Of a stretch of 22,436 nucleotides of DNA, positions 1 through 6,927 are shown piece by piece (the first letter of the stretch is position 1; every line of letters begins with the position of its first letter). The stretch spans positions 17,950-40,385 of the forward strand of contig PCCM01000104.1 in the NCBI GenBank assembly GCA_002731735.1. The letters are read 5' to 3'. The position numbers and the translations under genes are program-made. This DNA is from Gemmatimonadota bacterium (GTDB taxonomy: Bacteria; Gemmatimonadota; Gemmatimonadetes; Longimicrobiales; Gaopeijiaceae). The notes under the pieces are model-generated. The model made no database searches. It worked only from the letters and a program-made list of their open reading frames with translations, and had not been told where the DNA came from.

Positions 1-171
1 GAGGGGGCGGACGCGGTGATGCAGCTGATCATGTCACCCGACATCGGCAGTGGTGGCTACTTCAACCGCATGCAGCCTGCTCGTGCGGATGGCCAGGCGT
101 ATGACGAGGAGGCTCGCAGAAAGCTTCGGGTGCTGAGTGAGGAGCTGACCGGGGCGCCGACCATCCCATGA
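1..171 (+). CDS. Short-chain dehydrogenase/reductase, C-terminal fragment
   Basis: This reading frame is open from the first base and ends at a TGA at 169-171, giving 56 visible residues. The stretch around GADAVMQLIMSPDIGSGGYF, followed by a charged helix ending in LSEELTG, matches the usual end of classical SDR oxidoreductases. In that family this region closes the substrate pocket, and the last helix packs against the Rossmann core. The cofactor motif and the catalytic Ser-Tyr-Lys lie outside the window, so the substrate cannot be given. The stop overlaps a possible short downstream frame as ATGA. The serine hydrolase at 264 follows about 90 bp later on the same strand, so they may share a transcript. 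Confidence 0.6.
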   Translation, partial: EGADAVMQLIMSPDIGSGGYFNRMQPARADGQAYDEEARRKLRVLSEELTGAPTIP

Positions 172-251
172 CGATCCGGGAGTTGATCTCGCACAAGCTC
201 ACGTATCAGGCCACCGTAACGTCGGCGGCCGATCTCGCCCAAGACAACTAG
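168..251 (+). CDS. Possible 27-residue ORF coupled to the SDR stop
   Basis: An ATG overlaps the stop of the upstream SDR as ATGA, and the frame runs 27 codons (starting MTIRELISH) to a TAG at 249-251. That TAG itself overlaps the ribosome-binding AGGAG of the next gene. The geometry fits translational coupling, but I recognise no homologue, the peptide has no signal or membrane segment, and it could be chance. It is listed because it fills the only gap between the SDR and the hydrolase. Confidence 0.2.
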   Translation: MTIRELISHKLTYQATVTSAADLAQDN

Positions 252-263
252 GAGCGACCAACC

Positions 264-1451
264 ATGCGGAATTCCGCCACCCTTCTCTCTCTGATTACTG
301 CCCTCGTGTTGTGGAGTCCTTCCGCTGGAGAGGCGCAGACTCCACTGGTCGATCCGGGAACGGGCCCGTGGGACCTGATTGCCGAGGCACAGGTGCAGGA
401 TGTCTGTAGACTGGATCCCGAACTCCTCCAGCAGGTTGTGATGCGACAGGACCAGTCGTTCGCCATCGTACGCTACGGCAGGTTGTGCTTCGTATCGGGC
501 GAGAACGCGTCCGACGGTCCTGGCGTGAGCCACCTCTTCTCGGCGACGAAGACCCTGGGCGCGCTCCTGACCGGAGCGGTGATGTATCAGACGCGCGACC
601 TTCCGCAGTCGAGTGCGTCGATGGGGGGCCCACTGCTCCAGTGGGACCGCATGGACAAGTGGCTCGACCTGACCACACTTCCCTCGCGAGGGCGGGTCAA
701 CCCCGACGCCACGGTCGCCCACGTGCTGGGTATGGTCGGCTACAGTGATGACCTCTCTTTTGGTCAGAAGCGGCACCGGTACGATGCCGACGGCAGCCGG
801 GAGATCAACTACCTCATCCGTGTCATCGACAACGTGGTGAAGCAGGATCCGCAGCGCTTCGGCGCTGACGCCGTGGAGGTCAAGGACCGGCTATTCGCGA
901 AGCTCGGGTTCGAAGACTCGAGTTGGAACGTGGATTTCTTCGGATATTCCTGGTATGGCTCGCTCCTCGACATGGCGCGCCTCGGTCTCCTGGCCCTACA
1001 CGGAGGCATCTATAACGGCGAGCGCTTGGTCGACAGCGAATACATCTACAACATGACGCACCCTGCATTCGAGGACGGTTCGACTCGTTACGGCTATCTG
1101 ACTTGGTTGAACGGGGGGACCTGCCAGCCGCGCGCGATCCATGCCAGCTATCCACATGGTATCTCAGAAGCGAGCGACTGCGCGGACGGCAACTGTGATC
1201 AAGACAACGACGTCGGCGTCTGGAGCGCGATCGGGGCCGGCGGCCAGTACATCGTCGGCCACCGCGGATTGGACATGGTCGTGGTCGGCAAGAATTGGGG
1301 GAGCGGTGGGGGGGAGGAACTCTTTGGTCTGGTGCTCCCGTCTATTGTTGCCGCCGACCCCAGGTTCATGGGCGATCAGGAAGCCTTCTGCGAGGCGTAC
1401 GCGAGGGGGGCTTATGCGCCCGACCTCGTTAAATGGGAGGGCGGTCTATAG
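264..1451 (+). CDS. Exported beta-lactamase-family serine hydrolase, copy 1
   Basis: This 395-residue protein belongs to the class C beta-lactamase / penicillin-binding-protein fold of serine hydrolases, which act as esterases, peptidases or beta-lactamases. Residues 1-25 form a signal peptide ending in GEAQ, so it acts outside the cytoplasm. The SxxK nucleophile motif is SATK (Ser93, Lys96). The segment from YNGERLVDSEY (about 250-260) through YGYLTW to IGAGGQYIVGHRG (323-335) matches the second half of the fold and occupies the place of the usual KTG/HxG motif. I see no clean YxN motif; the tyrosine and asparagine at 173-182 (YDADGSREIN) are the best candidate. A Cys- and Asp-rich loop at 306-317 is unusual and could be disulfide-linked or bind a cation. 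An AGGAG at 250-254 supports the start. The substrate is unknown. A close paralogue follows directly. Confidence 0.82.
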   Translation: MRNSATLLSLITALVLWSPSAGEAQTPLVDPGTGPWDLIAEAQVQDVCRLDPELLQQVVMRQDQSFAIVRYGRLCFVSGENASDGPGVSHLFSATKTLGALLTGAVMYQTRDLPQSSASMGGPLLQWDRMDKWLDLTTLPSRGRVNPDATVAHVLGMVGYSDDLSFGQKRHRYDADGSREINYLIRVIDNVVKQDPQRFGADAVEVKDRLFAKLGFEDSSWNVDFFGYSWYGSLLDMARLGLLALHGGIYNGERLVDSEYIYNMTHPAFEDGSTRYGYLTWLNGGTCQPRAIHASYPHGISEASDCADGNCDQDNDVGVWSAIGAGGQYIVGHRGLDMVVVGKNWGSGGGEELFGLVLPSIVAADPRFMGDQEAFCEAYARGAYAPDLVKWEGGL

Positions 1452-1652
1452 AGGACGACGAACGATCCGCCATACTTCCTTTCATCCTAAAGCGCCCGTT
1501 GCCGGAGGGACGCGGTGAGGGGCGGGATCCGGGGATCTCTCCAAGCGAAGGAACGTCTCTCGAACCGTAGGTCACGCCCCTTGCCCTGTCTCCCCACCCG
1601 GTGGCACGTTGGCGGGGCTGCGGCCCGCAACCCGGACACGGAGAGACCAGCC

Positions 1653-2834
1653 ATGCGAAACTCAGCCATCCTTCCTTCAGTGATCGCGGCCCTGATGTCG
1701 TTGAGCCCTGCCGTGGCAGAGGCGCAGAGTCCCCTTGCCGATCCTGGGAGGGGTCCTTGGGAGCTGGTCGGGGCAAATCGAATGGCGGAGGTCTGCAGAT
1801 TGGATCCGCAACTTCTGCAGCAGGTCAGGATGCGTCAGGACCAGTCGTTCGCCGTCGTGCGCTACGGCAGGCTGTGCTTCGTTTCGGGCGAGAACGCGTC
1901 CGACGGTCCTGGTGTGAGCCACCTCTTCTCGGCGACGAAGACCCTGGGCGCGATCCTTACCGGGGCCGTGATGTATCAGACACGGAACCTCGAGCCGTCG
2001 AGTGCACCGATGACCGGCCCACTGCTCGAGTGGGATCGCATGGACAAGTGGCTCGATCTGACCGCGCTTCCCCCGCGAGCTCAGATCAATCCGGATGCGA
2101 CCGTCGCGCACGTGCTGGCGATGGTCGGATACAGCGAAGACCTCTCCTATGGTCAAAAGACGCACCAGTACGATGGCAACGGGAGCCGGGAGATCAACCA
2201 GCTCATCCCAGTCATCGACAACGTGGTGAAGCAGGATCCTCGACGCCTCGGTGCGAACGCCGTTGCGGTCAAGGACCGGCTGTTCGCAAGACTAGGGTTC
2301 GAGCACTCGACGTGGAACGTGCGGTCCTACGGAATCTCCTGGTATGGCTCGTTACTGGACATGGCGCGCCTCGGCCAGGTGATCCTGCGCGGCGGTGTTT
2401 ACAACGGCGAACGCCTGGTCGACAGCCAATACGTCTACAACATGACCCACCCCGCCTTCGAGGACGGCTCCACGCGTTACGGCTATCTCACCTGGATGAA
2501 CGGGGGGACCTCCTGCCAGCCGCGTGCGATCCACGCCAGCTATCCGCACGGCATCTCCGAGTCGAGCGATTGCGCGGACGGCGACTGCGATCAGGAGAAC
2601 GACGTGGGGGTCTGGAACGCAATCGGGGCTGGCGGACAGTACATCGTGGGCCACCGTGGGCTGGACATTGTCGTAGTCGGCAAGAATTGGGACGGGAATG
2701 CGCTCTGGGAGGCGGTGCTCCCCTCGGTGGTGGCGGCTGACCCCGAGTTCATGGGAGATCAGGAAGCGTTCTGCGAGGCCTATTCGAAGGGGGAATACGC
2801 TCCTGACCTCATCAAGTGGGAGGGCGGTCTATAG
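1653..2834 (+). CDS. Exported beta-lactamase-family serine hydrolase, copy 2
   Basis: This 393-residue paralogue of the preceding gene has the same domain plan: a signal peptide (residues 1-25, ending AEAQ), SATK at 93-96, a YNGERLVDSQY segment, a Cys/Asp-rich loop and an IGAGGQYIVGHRG strand. The open frame extends upstream to 1515, but the ATG at 1653 is preferred because it has a purine-rich GGAGAG site 8 bases upstream, starts the signal peptide, and aligns with the start of copy 1. It differs from copy 1 by a shortened loop after GKNW and by scattered substitutions around the likely substrate-binding region (about 115-175), so specificity may have diverged. Its end overlaps the proposed start of the transporter by 19 bases. 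Confidence 0.82.
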   Translation: MRNSAILPSVIAALMSLSPAVAEAQSPLADPGRGPWELVGANRMAEVCRLDPQLLQQVRMRQDQSFAVVRYGRLCFVSGENASDGPGVSHLFSATKTLGAILTGAVMYQTRNLEPSSAPMTGPLLEWDRMDKWLDLTALPPRAQINPDATVAHVLAMVGYSEDLSYGQKTHQYDGNGSREINQLIPVIDNVVKQDPRRLGANAVAVKDRLFARLGFEHSTWNVRSYGISWYGSLLDMARLGQVILRGGVYNGERLVDSQYVYNMTHPAFEDGSTRYGYLTWMNGGTSCQPRAIHASYPHGISESSDCADGDCDQENDVGVWNAIGAGGQYIVGHRGLDIVVVGKNWDGNALWEAVLPSVVAADPEFMGDQEAFCEAYSKGEYAPDLIKWEGGL

Positions 2835-4339
2835 GGGGTAGCGGGAGTCCGGAGGCCACGCCAGGACATTCCGCGCCGGCCGGGCTAGACCAGCCTGCGC
2901 CGAGCACGGCGGGACGGCCCGGGCCCGCCAAGCTCCGTCATCTCTTGGCAGGGCCGATCATCTTCGCGGTCCTGCTGCTCGCGCCGTTGGATGGACTTGC
3001 GTTCGAGACGCGCGGCGCCATGGGCCTGCTGGTCTGGATGGCTTGGTGGTGGATTGCCCGGCCCGTGCACCTGGCGGTCACTGGGCTTCTCCCCCTCCCA
3101 ATCGCCGCGATTTTTGGCCTCGCGCCCATGGACGAAGTTGCGACTTCGTACGCTCAGGACACGATTCTTCTCCTGCTGGGCGCGAACATTCTGACGAGCG
3201 TTTGGACCCAGTGGGGGCTCGATCGGAGGATCGGCCTGGGCGCACTGCTCAGCGTGGGGACGGACGCATCCAGGCAGATCCTCGTTTGGTTTCTGGTCAG
3301 CGCGGCCCTCTCGAGCGTCCTCCCGAACACGATCGTGGCTGCGACGATGATTCCGATCGTCGTCGCGATGTTACGCTCCATCGGCATCGAAGACCTCTGG
3401 AACAGCCGTGTCGGCACGGCACTCGTAATCGCCGTGGCCTGGGGGACGAGCGCTGGCGGCGCAGCGACACCGTTGGGCGGCGCCCCGAACCTGTTGGCCG
3501 TCGGCTTCATCGAAGAGTCGATCACGGGTCAGGAATTTCTTTTTCTGACCTGGGCCTTACGGATCGCTCCGATCACCGCTGTGATCGTGTTGGTGATGTT
3601 CCTCTTCCTGCGATTCGTGATGCGGCCGGATGTCGCCACCTTACCCGGCTCCGAGGACTACATCCGGGACGAGGTCCGGGCACTGGGCCCCATGCAAACG
3701 GAGGAGAAGTGGGGGCTCGTCCTGTTCACGGTCGCGACGGTGCTGGCGTTCGGGCGGCCCCTGTACGCGGATCTGGTTCCAGGGCTCACACCAGCGTTCG
3801 CGTTCGTTGCAATGGCCGTGGCGAGCTTCACGATTCGCACGCGGAAGGGGCCGCTCATCACGTGGGCCTTTGCGCAGTCGCACATGTACTGGGGCCTGTT
3901 CTATTTATTCGCTGGGGGAATCGCGCTGGGCCGGATCCTGAGTGGCTCGGGTGCCGCGGAGGCCTTCGCGAACGCGCTGGTGCCGTACGCCAGTTCGGGC
4001 GGTTTCGTGGCTGTGCTCGTCTTCTCTCTCGCGACGATGGTGCTCACTCAAGTCACCAGCAACACCGCGGCCATCGCGATCGTCGTCCCTATCACCATCA
4101 GCACGTTCCAGTCGCTCGGCCTGAATCCGATCCCGTTCGTCTACATCGTCGCAGTAGTGGGAAACTGTGGCTTCGTCCTCCCGTCGTCTGCCGGTGGACC
4201 TGCGATAGCGGCGGGGTACGGAGTGAACCTGCAGACGATGGCTGTCAAAGGTCTCTTCGCGTCAGTTCTGCTACTCGTGACTCTGGTGCTGCTGGGATAC
4301 GCCTTGGCCAGGTGGTGGCCTGCGTTCGGGGTGGCGTAA
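2816..4339 (+). CDS. SLC13/DASS-type anion:sodium symporter family protein
   Basis: This roughly 507-residue polytopic membrane protein has about eleven hydrophobic segments after a Pro/Gly/Ala-rich, probably cytoplasmic N-terminus of about 43 residues. It matches the divalent anion:sodium symporter family, which imports dicarboxylates, sulfate or related anions. The family carries two Ser-Asn-Thr motifs that bind sodium and substrate. The second is intact (TSNTAA, Ser415-Asn416-Thr417). The first reads Pro170-Asn171-Thr172 (LPNTIVAATMIPIV), so its serine is replaced. The GTG at 2816 lies inside the end of the upstream hydrolase and has no clear ribosome-binding site, so translation may be coupled. 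A TTG at 2945, just before the first membrane helix, is an alternative. The substrate is not predictable, though the neighbourhood suggests a hydrolysis or oxidation product. Confidence 0.82.
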   Translation: MGGRSIGGSGSPEATPGHSAPAGLDQPAPSTAGRPGPAKLRHLLAGPIIFAVLLLAPLDGLAFETRGAMGLLVWMAWWWIARPVHLAVTGLLPLPIAAIFGLAPMDEVATSYAQDTILLLLGANILTSVWTQWGLDRRIGLGALLSVGTDASRQILVWFLVSAALSSVLPNTIVAATMIPIVVAMLRSIGIEDLWNSRVGTALVIAVAWGTSAGGAATPLGGAPNLLAVGFIEESITGQEFLFLTWALRIAPITAVIVLVMFLFLRFVMRPDVATLPGSEDYIRDEVRALGPMQTEEKWGLVLFTVATVLAFGRPLYADLVPGLTPAFAFVAMAVASFTIRTRKGPLITWAFAQSHMYWGLFYLFAGGIALGRILSGSGAAEAFANALVPYASSGGFVAVLVFSLATMVLTQVTSNTAAIAIVVPITISTFQSLGLNPIPFVYIVAVVGNCGFVLPSSAGGPAIAAGYGVNLQTMAVKGLFASVLLLVTLVLLGYALARWWPAFGVA

Positions 4340-4381
4340 TCCGAGGCAGTCCCTAGGAGGGTGATCGGGAAAGGGGGGGGT

Positions 4382-4496
4382 GCCCAGTTGAGGAACCTGT
4401 GTGGTTGTCTCGCGAACACTCAGCCGGGAACTCTGTGTGAGTGTTGCATCAGGAGACTCAATCAGTAGGTTCGGAGTTCGAGTCCCCGGCTGGGCA
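4382..4496 (+). tRNA. Degenerate tRNA-like element (possible tRNA remnant)
   Basis: GCCCAGT (4382-4388) pairs over seven positions with GCTGGGC (4489-4495), including one G-T wobble, and an A follows in the discriminator position. Just inside is a T-arm: stem CGGAG (4472-4476) with CCCCG (4484-4488), one mismatch, and the near-universal loop TTCGAGT (4477-4483). The ends resemble bacterial tRNA-Leu. The total length, 115 nt, is too long, and I cannot fold a normal D-arm or anticodon arm. Instead AACACTCA (4415-4422) pairs with TGAGTGTT (4438-4445). It could be a decayed tRNA, a tRNA with an inserted hairpin, or the scar of an element that integrated at a tRNA 3' end. No integrase is visible in the window. 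Confidence 0.42.
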
Positions 4497-4595
4497 GTGG
4501 CGGAAGTCGCATAAAGGCACGAGTTTTTGACCTTCCGTATCGCTGGGAACATCGTGGTCGATCGCCGATCCACATCTTATGGAGCTTGTTCGATT

Positions 4596-5720
4596 ATGCA
4601 GATTTCAAGGCTTCTAGCGGCCGCCAGCCTGGTTGTCGTTTCCCTCGCCGGACCCGCTTCCTCCCAGGAGGAGGTCGATATCGGTCCGGTTGGTCCTAGC
4701 CCCTACGATGTCGTCCGGGCCTGGCACAAGCCCTTCGCGAAGCAAGGGTTCGCACATGGGGGCAATTCGGGTATCTGGGCTGAATCGCCCGACCGTATCC
4801 TGGTTGCCCAGCGCGGAGAGACTCGGTTGCCGATCCCGATTCCCGAAGAGTATGGGGGATATGCCGGATCTTTGGGAATCAACACCCTGCAGGCTGTGGA
4901 TTTGCGCACGTGGCAGAACTGCCTGTACATACTCGACGGTGACGGCAACGTGACCGAAATCTGGGACCATTTGGACTACCTGTGCGCCGCCTCCGAAGGA
5001 CCTGGACCCCACCGGATCCGCATCAGTCCGTACGATCCGCAGAAGCGTATCTGGCTCATCAATGAGACCTTCAATCAGATTTATGTGTTCTCACACGATG
5101 GTGCACAACTGCTGATGACGCTGGGCGAGAAGGGTGTCCCCGGAGCAGACCAGACACACTTCGGAAGACCGCAGGATGTAGCCTTCCTGCCCGATGGCAG
5201 GGTCTTGATTGCTGACGGTTTGGACAATCATCGGGTCGTCATCCTAGACAAAGACTTCAATTACCTCTCCGAGTTCGGCGGGCGTGGAGACGGGCCGGGT
5301 CAGTTCAACGGTGTTCACGCCATCGCGACGGGGCCCGACGGCCGGATCTTCGCCTTGGATCGTTCTGGCGGGAGGGTCAATGTATTCCGGACGACCGATA
5401 ACCCTGCCGAAGTCGAGTTTCTCGATTCGTGGGGCGGTTTCGGCCTGACGCTGGACGTCATTGTCAACGAGGATGCCATCTGGATCACCACACTGGGACC
5501 GCTCCGGTTTGTGAAGCTCAACTTCGATGGCGATCGCGAGTACACGTGGGAGGTTCCCAGGGCTCTCCCGGACGGGTATCTCGAGGTGCATACATTCACG
5601 GTCGACTCCGACTTGAACCTCTACGGCGGAGACAATCAATACGGTCGGACTCAGAAGTTTGTGCCGAAAATTGACGCGGACCCGTCGTTGATCATTCAGC
5701 CGCCATGGGTGCAGCGTTAA
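4596..5720 (+). CDS. Exported NHL-repeat beta-propeller protein
   Basis: This 374-residue protein has a signal peptide (residues 1-23, ending ASSQ) and then NHL-type propeller blades. Repeats are clearest in the middle: GRPQDVAFLPDGRVLIADG, then GPGQFNGVHAIATGPDGRI, each followed by a strand with V-x-V-F or V-V-I-L. Six blades are usual for such proteins, which include peptidylglycine amidating-lyase-like enzymes and scaffolds. Many have no known enzymatic role, and I see no catalytic signature that decides between them. The ATG at 4596 is chosen because it begins the signal peptide and has GGAG at 4581-4584; the open frame upstream to 4527 lacks both. It stands alone between the tRNA-like element and a hairpin, so it is probably transcribed on its own. 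Confidence 0.78.
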   Translation: MQISRLLAAASLVVVSLAGPASSQEEVDIGPVGPSPYDVVRAWHKPFAKQGFAHGGNSGIWAESPDRILVAQRGETRLPIPIPEEYGGYAGSLGINTLQAVDLRTWQNCLYILDGDGNVTEIWDHLDYLCAASEGPGPHRIRISPYDPQKRIWLINETFNQIYVFSHDGAQLLMTLGEKGVPGADQTHFGRPQDVAFLPDGRVLIADGLDNHRVVILDKDFNYLSEFGGRGDGPGQFNGVHAIATGPDGRIFALDRSGGRVNVFRTTDNPAEVEFLDSWGGFGLTLDVIVNEDAIWITTLGPLRFVKLNFDGDREYTWEVPRALPDGYLEVHTFTVDSDLNLYGGDNQYGRTQKFVPKIDADPSLIIQPPWVQR

Positions 5721-5756
5721 TCACTAGTCACCGTTTGGAATCCATCTGAGTAAACG

Positions 5757-5789
5757 AACGGCCAGTCCCCGCTTGGGGGGGTGGCCGTT
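5757..5789 (+). promoter_or_regulatory. Hairpin abutting the dehydratase ribosome-binding site
   Basis: AACGGCCA (5757-5764) pairs perfectly with TGGCCGTT (5782-5789), with an inner CCCC/GGGG stem around a GCTT loop. No U-run follows, so it is a poor intrinsic terminator, although it could end the NHL transcript. Its last base touches the AGGA (5790-5793) that probably serves the ATG at 5799, so it may influence initiation there. Confidence 0.45.
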
Positions 5790-5798
5790 AGGACCTTG

Positions 5799-6767
5799 AT
5801 GCTCTCAATCCCCGAGCTTGAGCATCTCCAGGAGGCCCGGGCCCGGATCTCCGGCTCCTTACACCGGACGCCGGTGGCTTCGAGCCGTGCGCTATCCGAG
5901 CGTGTGGGCCGGCCGGTCTTCCTCAAGTGTGAAAATCTCCAAAGGACCGGCTCATTCAAGGTACGCGGGGCCCTGAACCGTATTCTGGAGTTGGATAATA
6001 TGGCGCGGGGTCGAGGTGTCGCGACGGTCTCCGCCGGCAACCATGCCCAGGCCGTCGCCTGGGCGGCAGCTCGGGCCGGAATTTCCGCCACGGTGGTCAT
6101 GCCCGCCAACGCCTCACCCACCAAGGCCCGAGCCAGCGAGGAGTACGGAGCGGAGGTGATTCTCCAGGGAACGATCATCGGGGCTTTTGATCTGGCGTTG
6201 GAGGTGGCCCAGGATCGAGGCCTCACTTTCCTGCATGCCTTCGACGATCCGTTGATCATTGCTGGTCAGGGGACCGTGGCCCTCGAGGTCCTCGAGGATG
6301 TACCAGATGTCGCTACCGTGGTGGCCCCCGTCGGCGGAGGGGGTCTGATCTCGGGAGTGGCCCTTGCCATGGCCAACCTCGCCCCGGCTGCTCGGGTTTT
6401 CGGCGTCGAGCCGCACGGCGCATGTGCCATGCGGAAAAGCTTGGACAAGGGGGAGGCGGTCCACGTCGAGAGCGTCGACACCATAGCCGACGGCCTCGGT
6501 GCTCCCATGGCAGGTGAGCTGACCTTCGAGGTGGTGCGACGCCACGTCGAGGACGTGGTCCTCGTGAGCGACGACGAGATCAGCGAGGCGATGGCGTTCA
6601 TCCTTGCCCGCACCAAGCTGTTGGTCGAGCCGGCGGGCGCCGCTGGGGTGGCTGCACTTCTGGCTGGGAGGATCCCATTGGCCGACGGGCCCGTGGTGGC
6701 CGTGCTCAGCGGAGGTAATGTCGACCTGGACCGCCTGCCGGATTTGCTGGGTACGGCGGGCGGATAG
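5799..6767 (+). CDS. Threonine/serine ammonia-lyase (PLP-dependent)
   Basis: This 322-residue fold-type II PLP enzyme deaminates threonine to 2-oxobutanoate, and/or serine to pyruvate, in the cytoplasm. The PLP lysine is Lys54 in GSFKVRGA. The substrate loop is SAGNHAQAVAW (78-88), the phosphate-binding glycine loop is GGGGL (179-183), and SGGN lies near the C-terminus. There is no C-terminal ACT regulatory domain, which fits the short catabolic type (TdcB-like) rather than isoleucine-regulated IlvA. Serine racemases share this architecture and cannot be excluded. A GTG at 5781 is in frame but lies inside the hairpin; the ATG at 5799 has AGGA five bases upstream and is preferred. It is the only clearly cytosolic enzyme in the complete set. 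Confidence 0.88.
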   Translation: MLSIPELEHLQEARARISGSLHRTPVASSRALSERVGRPVFLKCENLQRTGSFKVRGALNRILELDNMARGRGVATVSAGNHAQAVAWAAARAGISATVVMPANASPTKARASEEYGAEVILQGTIIGAFDLALEVAQDRGLTFLHAFDDPLIIAGQGTVALEVLEDVPDVATVVAPVGGGGLISGVALAMANLAPAARVFGVEPHGACAMRKSLDKGEAVHVESVDTIADGLGAPMAGELTFEVVRRHVEDVVLVSDDEISEAMAFILARTKLLVEPAGAAGVAALLAGRIPLADGPVVAVLSGGNVDLDRLPDLLGTAGG

Positions 6768-6834
6768 TTGTGCAGGAAATACCGCTGCCTCTAGGCGCTC
6801 GCGCTTGACCGGCCGTTTTCTCGCAGTCCGGTCT

Positions 6835-6863
6835 TTGACGCCTTGCCGTGGGCCACGTATGCT
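6835..6863 (+). promoter_or_regulatory. Sigma70-like promoter for the reductase-like gene
   Basis: TTGACG (6835-6840) and TATGCT (6858-6863) are separated by exactly 17 bases, matching 5 of 6 and 4 of 6 consensus positions. The site lies 65 bases upstream of the start at 6928, in the gap after the dehydratase, so the reductase-like gene probably has its own promoter. Confidence 0.55.
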
Positions 6864-6927
6864 AGCCGCTCCAGTTACACATACCGAATCCTTCCCTCTC
6901 CGACCCAGCCGATCTGGGAGACGCCCA

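Larger units (their letters stand above)
264..2834 (+). repeat. Tandem gene duplication of serine hydrolases
   Basis: The coding regions at 264-1451 and 1653-2834 are alike along their full length at DNA and protein level, including the first residues (MRNSA), the SATK motif at the same residue numbers, and the last residues (KWEGGL). The intergenic sequence upstream of the second copy does not resemble that upstream of the first beyond the few bases before the ATG. This is a gene-sized direct repeat under coding constraint, not a recent identical duplication. Confidence 0.85.

Noticed and set aside
1601..2740. Long plus-strand frame inside hydrolase copy 2
   Set aside because: Arg/Gly-rich shadow frame; the overlapping frame has a signal peptide, the SATK motif and a paralogue.
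3043..4356. Long plus-strand frame inside the transporter gene
   Set aside because: It is an Arg/Gly-rich shadow of the transporter in another frame. It has no family features, while the transporter frame has membrane helices and the SNT motif.
4421..4492. CAGCCGGG pairing with CCCGGCTG as an alternative acceptor stem
   Set aside because: This pairing conflicts with the T-loop register, which places the acceptor 3' strand at 4489-4495, where GCCCAGT at 4382 pairs instead.
4527..4555. TTGACC followed 17 bases later by CATCGT, a possible promoter for the NHL gene
   Set aside because: The -35 is good, but the -10 matches only 3 of 6 positions. At this GC content that is too weak to report as a promoter.
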